Below are positions 1-8,975 of a DNA stretch of 64,000 nt, piece by piece. The notes beneath the pieces are model-generated. The model saw only the letters and a program-made list of their open reading frames with translations, did no database searches and was not told the DNA's origin. Position 1 is the first letter of the stretch, and every line of letters starts with the position of its first letter. Source of the stretch: Desulfatiglans sp. (GTDB lineage: Bacteria; Desulfobacterota; DSM-4660; Desulfatiglandales; HGW-15); assembly GCA_012513605.1 (NCBI GenBank), contig JAAZBV010000069.1, positions 41,175 to 105,174 on the forward strand, in the 5' to 3' direction. The position numbers were made by a program, and so were the translations under genes.

Positions 1-1101
1 TATGGAGGTTACAGCCTGGGGGCCTTCCTCTTTTGCTTTTTTCATTATTTCCTCTTTTAGTTTTGATAACGACCAGTCATTAAAATCAGATTTTGTTTTC
101 CATATATTTGAGGCAATTTTTTCCAGATAGGGTCTATAGGTAGACCTCGATGATTCAGGCGGAGTCCAATTGACAGGCAACCTTCTTATAACAACAGGAA
201 TTGATGTGATCTTCTCGTATGTAATAGCTATTTCATCAAGAAACCAAGGATTGCACGGTTCTAAGGGGATGAGTATAACCTTTAGCCCTTTTTCATTCTG
301 ATTTAAGACCTGGTATGAGGAGATTGTAGGAATGTCTTTGTTTAATATTTTAGCAGAAGCATTCAGGAGTTTTTCTTCCTCTGCATCTCTTTCGACTATT
401 TTGGCACACTGAATTGCCTCCTCACTATTTTTTATTATCGAGGAATATTCTATTTGAGCATCATAATTTGATGGGCTGGTCTGTAATAAATTTCTGTATA
501 CATCTATAACCCTTGGATCATTTTTGCTTGCAAGCAATTTGGCAAATTCATGAATAGGTCCTCCCCATCTTCCCATAACAACATTACCATATTTTAAAGC
601 CACCTTATATTGATGTTCTCTGGCTGCTGATGTAATAGCGGTAATATAACTATCAATATTTGTCGCAAATGTATTGGGTACTTTGTATTTCCAAAAATAT
701 GCTCCTTCAGGAGTACCATATAACAGATTTACCGAATGATCGGATTGTGTGTCACTGATAAGGATAACAGCAAAAAACTCTTTCAGGGTGAGTATATTTC
801 CCCCGACTTCTTTAATGCTTTTATCAATCTCTTCGGCGATTCCCTGATATACAGACTGTATTGTATTGGGTGTAGCGTCAAGATATTTTAAAGTGATTTC
901 ATGTTTGGGTAGATTTTCCCATTGAAGCAGAAAGAAATTCTCATCTTTTATATTTTTATGTAATTTCCATTCGCCTATTTTATTAGGGAAAAAAATTTCC
1001 TCTTCCACAAAACCAAAAAACTTGGGCAGATCTTCTGCATTAGTAACATATGGTAAAAATATTAAAGACATGAAGATTATTATTTGGATTGTTTTTGTCA
1101 T
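1..1101 (-). CDS. exported protein, C-terminus outside window; possible archaemetzincin-like domain
   Basis: The frame is open for 367 codons from an ATG at 1101 to the window edge, with no stop when read codon by codon. It starts with a clear signal peptide (MTKTIQIIIFMSLIFLPYV, cleavage probably after NA before ED). Residues about 170-240 look like one or two TPR-like helical pairs (EHQYKVALKYG, VYRNLLQTSPSNYDAQ). From about residue 260 the pattern LKVILIPLEPCNPWFLDEI followed by a basic linker resembles the start of archaemetzincin-type zinc peptidases, but the HExxH-type motif that would prove it would lie outside the window. I am sure of an exported protein and unsure of the enzyme class. 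No neighbour gives a functional hint. Confidence 0.75.
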   Translation of the reverse strand, partial: MTKTIQIIIFMSLIFLPYVTNAEDLPKFFGFVEEEIFFPNKIGEWKLHKNIKDENFFLLQWENLPKHEITLKYLDATPNTIQSVYQGIAEEIDKSIKEVGGNILTLKEFFAVILISDTQSDHSVNLLYGTPEGAYFWKYKVPNTFATNIDSYITAITSAAREHQYKVALKYGNVVMGRWGGPIHEFAKLLASKNDPRVIDVYRNLLQTSPSNYDAQIEYSSIIKNSEEAIQCAKIVERDAEEEKLLNASAKILNKDIPTISSYQVLNQNEKGLKVILIPLEPCNPWFLDEIAITYEKITSIPVVIRRLPVNWTPPESSRSTYRPYLEKIASNIWKTKSDFNDWSLSKLKEEIMKKAKEEGPQAVTSI

Positions 1102-1385
1102 TCCAGGTTCCTTTTTTTAATAGAGACATTATCAAGATTTAATGGTTAGTCACCTGGTCGTAATGATAATGGTGACTTTTCATTTTTTCTAAAGGTTGCG
1201 GTTGTTCTAATAATTTCATTTTTAATCATTATCGTTAAAATAATCGTAGCCTAGAACCATTTTCAAATAGGTGATGCGGCAACAACTCCAGTGTCACTAT
1301 GTCCTGCTACTGCGGACAACAGCCTATTTTTCTGATTATTTAAGCCTCAAAAATAGTTAAAAAACCTCGAACGATAATTACTCTA

Positions 1386-1702
1386 TCAACTGAAAGACAA
1401 AACAATTCCTAATAACACCACGCAACCGATTGGCCATATAACCGATGCAATAATAAGGATAACTGCTTGCTGCCGTAACTTCCAAAGGTCATTATGTTGT
1501 CGAAGTAAGGCTATGGACTCCTTACGAAAAAGAAACGTAAAGTTCTTTGGCTCCCATATGTGGGAGGTGTGACATATCGTTTAGCCTCATCTGGACACTT
1601 CTTCAAGAAATGATTACGCACACAATTGAATTGAAGCGCAGTAAAAAACCATAGCACACCGGTCGAAATAAAAATTATCAATGGTACTATTTCGTTTTGC
1701 AT
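1386..1702 (-). pseudogene. UspB-like small two-TM membrane protein, frameshifted
   Basis: The first part (ATG at 1702) encodes one N-terminal membrane segment (VPLIIFISTGVLWFF) and a cytosolic stretch ending in LRFFFV before a stop at 1511. Shifting one base at the T-run (minus-strand TTTCTTTTTCGT, about 1526-1537) opens a frame that runs to a TGA at 1386-1388 and adds RKESIALLRQHNDLWKLRQQ plus a second membrane segment (VILIIASVIWPIGCVVLLG). The joined product is about 105 residues with TM, soluble middle, TM, the size and topology of universal stress protein B (111 residues in E. coli), and the middle aligns loosely (NxF/LKKCPDEAKRY versus LRNCDPLLYQY). The frameshift is either real decay or a one-base homopolymer sequencing error. 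Confidence 0.5.
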
Positions 1703-1793
1703 GATCCTGAATCCTTTCCAAAAGCATATCCAGCAGTTTTAACAAATAATCCTTGTATCTCCGCGAATGTAAGACTAAACCCATTTAGTTTTC

Positions 1794-2117
1794 TTAACTA
1801 CCTTTAAAATAATTTTCTATATTATTCTCATCGATATATTGTTTAAGTTTTTTGGATATATATGTACCAACCGGGAAGCCCAAATATAATAAACTCAAAT
1901 ATAATTTCATCAGATAAAATCCCCATCTTTTTTGAAAAACAATTCCTAATCCAATAAAGGAATGAAACAAAGAAGATAATAATATGAAAACTTGAAATTC
2001 AATAGTATACCTAATATCGACTCGTAATAAAAAATGCATAGTCATTCCTAGGATAGCTATGCCAATAAGTGTATATCCGAATATGAAAATTGGTTTTAAG
2101 ATATAATTTGTTTTCAT
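1794..2117 (-). CDS. small three-TM membrane protein of unknown function
   Basis: A 107-residue product with three hydrophobic segments (about residues 8-28, 40-62 and 68-86) and a charged tail ending KQYIDENNIENYFKGS. Its ATG lies directly downstream of a 39-bp remnant of Rhs core sequence, and that remnant supplies the purine-rich stretch that would act as ribosome binding site. This placement suggests a passenger or immunity gene left behind after Rhs tip displacement; that is inference. I do not recognise a family with confidence. Confidence 0.55.
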   Translation of the reverse strand: MKTNYILKPIFIFGYTLIGIAILGMTMHFLLRVDIRYTIEFQVFILLSSLFHSFIGLGIVFQKRWGFYLMKLYLSLLYLGFPVGTYISKKLKQYIDENNIENYFKGS

Positions 2118-2156
2118 TTTTTACAACCCTTACCCTGTTTCCAATACCATCGTATA
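2118..2156 (-). pseudogene. orphan Rhs core fragment
   Basis: The minus strand reads LYDGIGNRVRVVK, matching the YFYDGMGNRVRAVRNG segment of the large Rhs protein at about 4557-4604. The DNA match is close too: the plus-strand blocks cccttaccctgtttcc and ataccatcgta occur in both copies. No other Rhs core remains here. Displaced C-terminal tips in Rhs loci typically keep a short stretch of core at their 5' end, which fits this fragment. Confidence 0.7.
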
Positions 2157-2176
2157 AGCATTGAGGGGTGCAACCT

Positions 2177-2671
2177 TTAATTAGTCAGCAATTTATAAAA
2201 TAAAAGACAAATTACACTTACACATACAGCTACAATGGCGATTTGGATAGTTTCTTTAATTAACCACCCTTTAGGTTTTTCCACTATTTTATTATTGATT
2301 ATTGAATATAGATCCGAGCCCTCTTCTACTTCATTTTTTATTTTTTTTATTTCATTTGCAATATCAGTAACCCATGCCTTCCGCTCAGGTACATGCAATT
2401 CAATTAAAGAGTTGTTATGCAATAAAATGGTCAATTTAGAAGATATGAAATCAGGATGTTTCATATTTATTGAATTAATGCTTTCAAGGGGAATAGATTC
2501 GTCTAGCGTTTCAATATTAAAAGCATTTGATTCAAAATGAAGCCGAATATTTGTTAGATACCATGTCCCGCCAACCCAAGCAAATGGTGTTAGATAGTTA
2601 CCGCGGTAATTCCCACGACTTTTTCGTATCAGTTTTTCATTAACATTGAATTGCATATATTTATTTACCAC
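2177..2671 (-). CDS. GRAM/PH-like domain protein with C-terminal TM anchor
   Basis: The product has 164 residues. The N-terminal half contains GGTWYLTNIRLHFESNAF followed by IPLESINSINMK, the beta-strand pattern of GRAM/bacterial PH-like domains (a strand that 'reads' LTNxRLxF, then an I-x-L/I-x-x-I strand). Residues about 140-160 form one membrane helix (IAIVAVCVSVICLLFYK), so the domain would be tethered on the cytoplasmic side. It overlaps the end of the 2661-2987 reading frame by about 11 bases, which implies translational coupling. It sits among Rhs-tip-associated small genes, so an immunity role is possible but unproven. Confidence 0.55.
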   Translation of the reverse strand: MVNKYMQFNVNEKLIRKSRGNYRGNYLTPFAWVGGTWYLTNIRLHFESNAFNIETLDESIPLESINSINMKHPDFISSKLTILLHNNSLIELHVPERKAWVTDIANEIKKIKNEVEEGSDLYSIINNKIVEKPKGWLIKETIQIAIVAVCVSVICLLFYKLLTN

Positions 2672-2987
2672 TTGAAGAATTGTTCGTTCCAGAAAAACTG
2701 CTTTTATTTGAAGAAGGATTGTTTTTTACATCTGCAAATACCGGGTCTGAAACCATCAAAATAGAATCTACCACTCCAGTTGTTATTCCTGTACGCACCG
2801 CTGCTTGTATTCCGGTTTTTGAAATTGTAGTTACGATATTCCCTACACCTGCTCCTACAAAAGCAGAAATGGTGCCAGATACATCAGCATTCGCGACATC
2901 AGATATATCACCTCCCATTAAAGATGTTGATGCTGTACCCAATAATGTCCTTCCGATCAAAGAGGCTGGAGTACAACGATTTTCCAA
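2661..2987 (-). CDS. glycine/alanine-rich Rhs tip-like fragment
   Basis: The frame is 108 residues from a TTG at 2987, and it stays open a further nine codons upstream to a stop. Composition and pattern (LLGTASTSLMGGDIS, SAFVGAGVGNIV, small residues alternating with hydrophobics, tail NNSSSGK) match the region just after the DPEG border of the intact Rhs protein (GAVFGAIGGSAAD, tail SSNNSK). I read it as a displaced or truncated Rhs C-terminal tip without its core. No ribosome binding site supports the TTG start, so it may be a remnant and not an expressed gene. Confidence 0.45.
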   Translation of the reverse strand: MENRCTPASLIGRTLLGTASTSLMGGDISDVANADVSGTISAFVGAGVGNIVTTISKTGIQAAVRTGITTGVVDSILMVSDPVFADVKNNPSSNKSSFSGTNNSSSGK

Positions 2988-3006
2988 GCTGATACCCGCA
3001 GAGCTC

Positions 3007-3360
3007 TCAGGATTTCTTTATTTTGCCTGTTTTAATTAGTACAATCATAACTAGAATAAAAATAAAAATAAAACAGAATAAATAAATAGTTATAAAACGA
3101 GATATTTTCATTTCGCATAAAACATTAATCCACAGATATATAATTTGACCAGGTATGATTAAAAAAAATAATAAAAAAATAAAAGGGAGGGTAACCCTCC
3201 ATATTATATCTATCGCCTTAAAAAATTTATTTTCATTATTACTTTTCTCTTCAATGTAAGTCTTAAATTTGCCAACATACAACATAAAGAATCCTATGCC
3301 TAGTCCGACTAACATAGACATGATTACAACAAAGAAATATAAAAAAGGTACTTTACACAT
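3007..3360 (-). CDS. small three-TM membrane protein
   Basis: A 117-residue product with three strong membrane segments (about 8-28, 55-75 and 92-110) separated by a lysine-rich loop (KFKTYIEEKSNNENK). It lies between the Rhs tip-like fragment and the 75-residue membrane protein, all on the same strand. Small multi-TM proteins directly 3' of Rhs tips are commonly immunity proteins; this is a positional inference only. No family recognised. Confidence 0.5.
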   Translation of the reverse strand: MCKVPFLYFFVVIMSMLVGLGIGFFMLYVGKFKTYIEEKSNNENKFFKAIDIIWRVTLPFIFLLFFLIIPGQIIYLWINVLCEMKISRFITIYLFCFIFIFILVMIVLIKTGKIKKS

Positions 3361-3421
3361 TATTTAGCTCTACTGCCTCCATATATCCCTTATTCTTTAA
3401 TCTAAATTATGTCTTATATTT

Positions 3422-3649
3422 TTAATTTCTCGTTTCTCTTGTCTTAATAAAATAGATTACTCCAACAATTACAGCAAAAATTAGCGCAACGATTTCTCCA
3501 TCAAAACCAAGTCGATTACTAAAGCTAGCGAGCACTGCACATACAAGAATAAATGCTATAAAATATACACCTCTTTTCTTGTTTTTTCGTATTTCTATCC
3601 ATGAAATTAGCAAGATCCAAATTATACAAATTATGGTTAGAGCTCCCAT
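3422..3649 (-). CDS. small three-TM membrane protein, candidate immunity protein of the adjacent Rhs tip
   Basis: The product has 75 residues and is nearly all membrane: segments about 1-18, 27-43 and 50-67, tail IKTRETRN. Its start lies 37 bp after the stop of the large Rhs gene on the same strand, the usual slot of a cognate immunity gene. A membrane location would fit a tip acting at the membrane, which the hydrophobic Gly/Ala-rich Rhs tip also hints at. No homolog recognised. Confidence 0.5.
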   Translation of the reverse strand: MGALTIICIIWILLISWIEIRKNKKRGVYFIAFILVCAVLASFSNRLGFDGEIVALIFAVIVGVIYFIKTRETRN

Positions 3650-3686
3650 CTGAAAATCCTTTATTTTAGTTTTAGCTAAATGATTC

Positions 3687-6600
3687 TTATTTACTATTAT
3701 TAGAAGATGTCAACTGGTTATATGCGAATTTAGCTGTGGGGAACAAAGTTCCTCTTCCAACAGCAGTAGCTATTTCACCTAATGCAGCATTTCTATTGGA
3801 AACTTGCATAGCTGTGGCAATGGGATTGCGGTACTTTCCTGCCGCCATAGCAATTTCCCTTGCTTTTAAATTTTTTGAAGCGACACTATATGCTTTATAA
3901 GCTTTAATTGCTTTACTACCTTGAGTAAAAGCCCCATACCCTATAGCACCGGATACTGCCCCAACCCCACTAGAAATAAACACAGATTTCAAATTAATAT
4001 CTGAAAAAGCACTTTCACCCTGTGCTATATTCGATGCCGCTTGAAACATAAGATCAGCAGCGGAACCTCCAATCGCCCCAAAAACAGCACCTAAAATTGC
4101 TGCTTCTCCTTCTGGATCAATCAACAACACCGGGTTGTTGTTCACATACACATATAGATTTACATCCCCACCCCCGAACCCCAGGGGGTCTTCTGATATA
4201 AACCTTCCCAGTGTCGGATCATAATAGCGGGCTTTCATATAGAAGAGACCATTAGGTTCTGACATAACACCATACTGCCCTACATACTTGAACGGTTGCA
4301 CAAAGGTTTCCTGTTCATTTCCTATTTCTCCAAAGGGTGTATATGCGTACTTGTTTACTATATTCTGGCTGCTGTCTGTTATGGCAATTGTGCTTCCTGT
4401 TGCATTATAATGATAGCAATATAATTCTCCTGTTGCAGTTACCATCGCCATTAAGCCATTACCATATATGTAATACCTCTGGATTACATTATTTGCATCA
4501 GCCCCTGCAAGCAGGTTGCCTCTGGCATCATAGATATATTTTGTAGTAACACCATTTCTTACAGCCCTTACCCTGTTTCCCATACCATCGTAAAAGTACT
4601 GTATGGTACTCCCTATGGTCTTAAGCCTGTGCTCATAATCAAAGGTGTATGTCGTGCTGTTTTTTGCTGACAACTGCCCTTCGTCATCATGGGTGAAGGT
4701 GTCTGCCCCTGCGGTTAGCAGCCTGTTCTTCTGGCTGTTGTATGTATAGTTAATGGTTTGGGCGCTTGGGTCGAATGTTAAAGGCTCATTTTTCGCTATA
4801 TGTGTCCTGTTGCCATTGTTATCCAGGGTAAAATGATAGGTGGCTAAGGGTGTTGTATCGCCTTTTTCATTCTCCAGATCAGCTAACCTGTCCGCATTAT
4901 CATACCCATAATAAACCTTCGTCCCATTAAACTGGTCTATCTGGTCAAGACGCCCTGAAGCATCATAATAAAATGTGCTCGCCGGGGTGCCAGTTACAAA
5001 GTTGATGGTAACTGTCTCAAGCCGGTTCAGTTCATCATAGGTGTAGGTGACTGTCTTATTGCCCGGATAGGTCAATGTGGTGAGGTTCCCTGCATTATCG
5101 TAATTGTAAGCAATCTCAAACCCCTGTGCATCTGTAAATCTCCTGAGCCTACTTGCTGCATCATACTCATTGTATGTGGTTGTACCAATGGAATCCTGCA
5201 TCCTGTACAGGTTATCACGTGAATCATACTGGAAACTCACAGTTGAAGCATCCTGATAGGTGATTGTATCCATCTTACCGCTGGGAGTGTAGCTGTATGA
5301 GATAGTATTGTTTTTCCGGTCTGTGATGGTATGAAGGCTCCCATCATCATAATAGGTGTAGCCAGTTGCCTTACTTAGAGGATCTGTCCTGGTTAAGATT
5401 TGCCCCCTGTTGTTATAGGTAAAGCCTGTATGTGAACCAGCCTGATCATTCAGGTCTGTCATCCAGCCTCTTGAGTTGTATGTGTAATCTACAATAGGTT
5501 CTGTATCCACTTTGGAGGTATCAGGGTTTCCGAATGGATCATATGTTAATGTGGTTATAATCCCTTTGCCATCTGATGTTGTATTTGTAAGCCCGTTTGG
5601 ATAATAGGTTATATCTCTATGAATCTCCTTTCCTGTTTCAGGATATGTGGTAGTTTTTTCAAGGCGATGTTCAGAGTCATAGTCAAGGTGAGAAAGGTTT
5701 CTCTGTATGACATCATTCATAGTCAGATAAGTATCTGTAAGCTGGAATTCCGTATCATATGTATATTTAGAGTCATATTCTATTCCTGATAAAGGGCCTA
5801 CAGCCTTTACAAGATTATGATTGCCATCATATATAAACTCTGCCTCATTTCCCCTCGGGTCAGTCGTTTTAACAACATGGTTTTGTCCATCGTATTCAGA
5901 GTAACTCCTGTTACCTATGGCATTTTTAAAACTTACGGTTCTCCCCTTATCATCAAAATAATAAACCGCCTGGTTACCTTCTGTATCCTCTTCTATATTT
6001 CTGTAACCTGAAAAATACAGGTTGTATGTCCTGTTAACTATACTGCCATTAATCTTTCTTGGGACTGTCTGGGTTTTAACCCTGTCAAGCTCATCATATG
6101 TATTGGTTACAGTTATTATATTCAGGGGGTTGGTAAGGGTTGTAATCCTGTTTTTGGTATCGTATCCATATTGCCACAGCTTATTCTCAAGGTCTCTGAA
6201 ACCAGTCAGATTACCATTGGTGTAGTCATATGATACTGACCTACCTGTGGAATCTGTAACAGTATCAAGGAAATCACCATCATATGTTAAGGTTAATGAC
6301 CTTTGAAAGGTATCCCTGACAGTTTGTAACTTGTCTCCTGAATACTGGAATGTCAGAGAGTTATTGTCCGCATCAACGATTGAACTAATCTTTTTATCTG
6401 TATTGAAGTTTATATTCATGTCAAAGCGGTCTTCCAACCTGAAGGTTGTACCTTCAACCAGTTTCACAGTCGTATTCGGAGGGGAGTTATATGTCCCATC
6501 CGCGAGTTTCACAAAATCAAGTGTTTTACTCCCCATATGGACTGTAACTACATTATCAATAAGTTGGTCAACCATCCATTTTTGTATCTGTGAAATCGTT

Positions 6601-8930
6601 AGCCAGTTAATCAGGCTGTCTTGAGTCTCCATCAGGTCATTTGCTACAAATAAAGAAACAATAGCCGATGCCGAATCAATTGGTGTTCTTCTGCCTAAAC
6701 CGGGGTTTCCATCAGAGTGTGTTTCGAGAAACACATCATAGTTATGAGACCAACCTCTTCCCAGGACGCCATCCTTATAATTTGAACTGCTGTTATATGA
6801 ACGGGTCAATCCCAACCCCATTGTGCCTGATGCACCTAATGAGATATCTGTATTACTGGACAGAAAAGCCCCTGAAAGCATATCTACTGGGTCATTACTT
6901 GTAGGGGGGTTCAACTGGGCTTGTGTGCTGATATTTGCCACTGAAAGAGAGGTTTGGTAGTATACTTCATCAACATTTACTGGTTCAGAAACACTAGAAT
7001 ATCCGCCATTATAATCACCGGAGATAATCATCCCTACTGACCCGCTGTTTCCTGAATGGTAATACTGGATATACCCCAGGCCAGTCCATTCGTTTAATAC
7101 AATATTGGCATCCTGTGGTAATATAAATTTAAAGCCGGCATTAACGAGGCCTTGAATTTCGGTAATTTTAGTTGATTGATAATTCTGTAATTGGGGGGTA
7201 ATGGTAGAAAAATTGCTGCTGGTTACATAAAAGCTTTTCTTATTGTTTGCATTTGAAAGTTGGAGGAGTTTTACAGTTGATGCTCCGATTTTATCTATCC
7301 CCTGTAACTGTTGCAGGATTCCATGTTCAAATGCGCTTGAGAAACCACCTATTGCAAAAAACCATTGAAAAACTTCACTACTATTACCATGTTCTGAAGA
7401 GGGTGTAACATACCCCATTTTTACATCAATATAATACCCTTCTTCCTGGGCCATTATTCCTATTTTATGCTGCCTTACAGGGATTACTCCAGCCAGTTCC
7501 CCCATCATTTTCTCTACAAGGCTGCACTCATTAAGCCAGGTCATTGCCATTATATTGAGTGATTCTCCAAGAACTGTTTCAGACTCAGGCGTGCCTGTTA
7601 CTTTATTCTCAGTAAGTGTCTTGTTACGTTCCTGCATTAACTCATTTGACACGTTTTCAAAATCACATGCCAGAGCATATGCACCGCCGCTTTTCAGATG
7701 AAACGTTTCTGACTGGTCACAATAAGTCCCGCCACTCGATGCATAAGGGTGGTTTGCTGTGACAACTAAATTATATACTGTTCCAACAGTTGTAGCATTC
7801 CCTGTGGCGACCAATTCGCCTTCCACCTTGAGTTGAGGTGCATTGCTCGCTCCTGTAAAGAATATCGTTACCCTTTTACCTGCAATCTCAAAACTTGAAA
7901 AGGCACGGTCAATCCCCTGATGCTGCACCCTTATCTTGAGCCGATAGGTATCAGGGATAGTTGAAAAAACTGTTTGATTGGCAATATTTGTTTGAAATGG
8001 AAGGGTCGTAGGGTATGTTTCAAGCTCCTCATATATACCCTTTGGGCCGCCTATTATCTCTCTGATTTCAGAATTAGGTTTATTACTCCTGATGTAATTA
8101 ACAAGATTGTTGCTATAGCTTTGAAGAGTTGCCTGAATATTACTTTGATTCAAATTCTGTATATAATCAGCTCCGATTGTAGCACCGGCAGCGGAAGCAC
8201 TTAGTAGGGCAGTCTTATTGTATCCCATTGCCGAGGCCAGATCGATGCCTGTATCGTAATTGTTCTTTCTGAAAGCAGGGTCAAAGACATAATTGGTGCC
8301 ATTAATATTTACCCGAACCCAGACTCGCATTATAGTGACCGAGTTACTGCTGTATGATACTGGAATGCCGCCATTGGCAAATACCTGGGCAATTACACCT
8401 GGATTAGAATCAGTTCCAAGCCATGCTGCCAGGTCAGAAACAGAGTATGTTACATCACCTGAAACATAATCAGCTGTAAACCCAGAAGTTCTCACCAATG
8501 CAATTAATAGTGAGGCCTGATCAAAATCATTTCCCCTTCTTGCAAGAAGTGTTGCTGTAGCGCCATTAACAGAGCCAAATGAGGGGACATAATCTATGTG
8601 ATTCTTCACATAATCAAAGATAAGCTTGGGGTCATGCTGTAAACCCCTGGCAAGTTCTACAATTTGAGGGGTAGCCTGGGTTTCAGATGTGGTCAACCCA
8701 TCGCCCATTGACATAAGGAGTATATTCTCTTTTTTAAATGGCAGGGTTATTTCTTTTACATCTTTTTGCTCTAGAATTGCCCTTGCTTCCACTGGACTAA
8801 CAGGCTGCGTTGCAGTGACTATCTGCCAGCCTGGTTCTGAGGCGTATGCAGATAAGCTCATTAATGTGACGATGGAGAATAAAAATATGTAAATCGAAGA
8901 ATTTATTATTTTTCTGATGGTTTGTTTCAT
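3687..8930 (-). CDS. Rhs/YD-repeat protein, Sec-exported, with degenerate transglutaminase-like N-terminal domain
   Basis: The product has 1747 residues. A signal peptide (cleavage near SAYA/SEPG) starts it. Residues about 90-220 have the transglutaminase-like fold pattern (RRGNDFDQASLLIALVRTSG, then VWVRVNINGTNYVFDPAF), but the catalytic Cys and His positions hold other residues, so it is probably structural. Residues about 680-740 match the domain that precedes the repeats (DPVDMLSGAF, GLTRSYNS, GRGWSHNYD). YD repeats fill about 855-1560. The conserved border RYYDPTLGRFISEDPLGF to DPEG ends near 1604, leaving a 143-residue Gly/Ala-rich hydrophobic tip with no toxin motif I recognise. A Sec signal without PAAR or VgrG partners argues against type VI delivery. 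Pieces of its core and tip recur downstream at 2118-2987. Confidence 0.9.
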   Translation of the reverse strand: MKQTIRKIINSSIYIFLFSIVTLMSLSAYASEPGWQIVTATQPVSPVEARAILEQKDVKEITLPFKKENILLMSMGDGLTTSETQATPQIVELARGLQHDPKLIFDYVKNHIDYVPSFGSVNGATATLLARRGNDFDQASLLIALVRTSGFTADYVSGDVTYSVSDLAAWLGTDSNPGVIAQVFANGGIPVSYSSNSVTIMRVWVRVNINGTNYVFDPAFRKNNYDTGIDLASAMGYNKTALLSASAAGATIGADYIQNLNQSNIQATLQSYSNNLVNYIRSNKPNSEIREIIGGPKGIYEELETYPTTLPFQTNIANQTVFSTIPDTYRLKIRVQHQGIDRAFSSFEIAGKRVTIFFTGASNAPQLKVEGELVATGNATTVGTVYNLVVTANHPYASSGGTYCDQSETFHLKSGGAYALACDFENVSNELMQERNKTLTENKVTGTPESETVLGESLNIMAMTWLNECSLVEKMMGELAGVIPVRQHKIGIMAQEEGYYIDVKMGYVTPSSEHGNSSEVFQWFFAIGGFSSAFEHGILQQLQGIDKIGASTVKLLQLSNANNKKSFYVTSSNFSTITPQLQNYQSTKITEIQGLVNAGFKFILPQDANIVLNEWTGLGYIQYYHSGNSGSVGMIISGDYNGGYSSVSEPVNVDEVYYQTSLSVANISTQAQLNPPTSNDPVDMLSGAFLSSNTDISLGASGTMGLGLTRSYNSSSNYKDGVLGRGWSHNYDVFLETHSDGNPGLGRRTPIDSASAIVSLFVANDLMETQDSLINWLTISQIQKWMVDQLIDNVVTVHMGSKTLDFVKLADGTYNSPPNTTVKLVEGTTFRLEDRFDMNINFNTDKKISSIVDADNNSLTFQYSGDKLQTVRDTFQRSLTLTYDGDFLDTVTDSTGRSVSYDYTNGNLTGFRDLENKLWQYGYDTKNRITTLTNPLNIITVTNTYDELDRVKTQTVPRKINGSIVNRTYNLYFSGYRNIEEDTEGNQAVYYFDDKGRTVSFKNAIGNRSYSEYDGQNHVVKTTDPRGNEAEFIYDGNHNLVKAVGPLSGIEYDSKYTYDTEFQLTDTYLTMNDVIQRNLSHLDYDSEHRLEKTTTYPETGKEIHRDITYYPNGLTNTTSDGKGIITTLTYDPFGNPDTSKVDTEPIVDYTYNSRGWMTDLNDQAGSHTGFTYNNRGQILTRTDPLSKATGYTYYDDGSLHTITDRKNNTISYSYTPSGKMDTITYQDASTVSFQYDSRDNLYRMQDSIGTTTYNEYDAASRLRRFTDAQGFEIAYNYDNAGNLTTLTYPGNKTVTYTYDELNRLETVTINFVTGTPASTFYYDASGRLDQIDQFNGTKVYYGYDNADRLADLENEKGDTTPLATYHFTLDNNGNRTHIAKNEPLTFDPSAQTINYTYNSQKNRLLTAGADTFTHDDEGQLSAKNSTTYTFDYEHRLKTIGSTIQYFYDGMGNRVRAVRNGVTTKYIYDARGNLLAGADANNVIQRYYIYGNGLMAMVTATGELYCYHYNATGSTIAITDSSQNIVNKYAYTPFGEIGNEQETFVQPFKYVGQYGVMSEPNGLFYMKARYYDPTLGRFISEDPLGFGGGDVNLYVYVNNNPVLLIDPEGEAAILGAVFGAIGGSAADLMFQAASNIAQGESAFSDINLKSVFISSGVGAVSGAIGYGAFTQGSKAIKAYKAYSVASKNLKAREIAMAAGKYRNPIATAMQVSNRNAALGEIATAVGRGTLFPTAKFAYNQLTSSNNSK

Positions 8931-8975
8931 GGCTGTTTCCTTATCGTCCTATAACTGAGAAATATAGTATCAATT

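Noticed and set aside
2680..3039. Plus-strand open frame opposite the Rhs tip-like fragment.
   Set aside because: Low-complexity antisense frame with no ribosome binding site; the minus strand carries the Rhs-like signal.
3687..8930. Rhs protein as a type VI secretion effector.
   Set aside because: It has a Sec signal peptide and no PAAR motif, and no vgrG, hcp or adaptor gene is present in the window.
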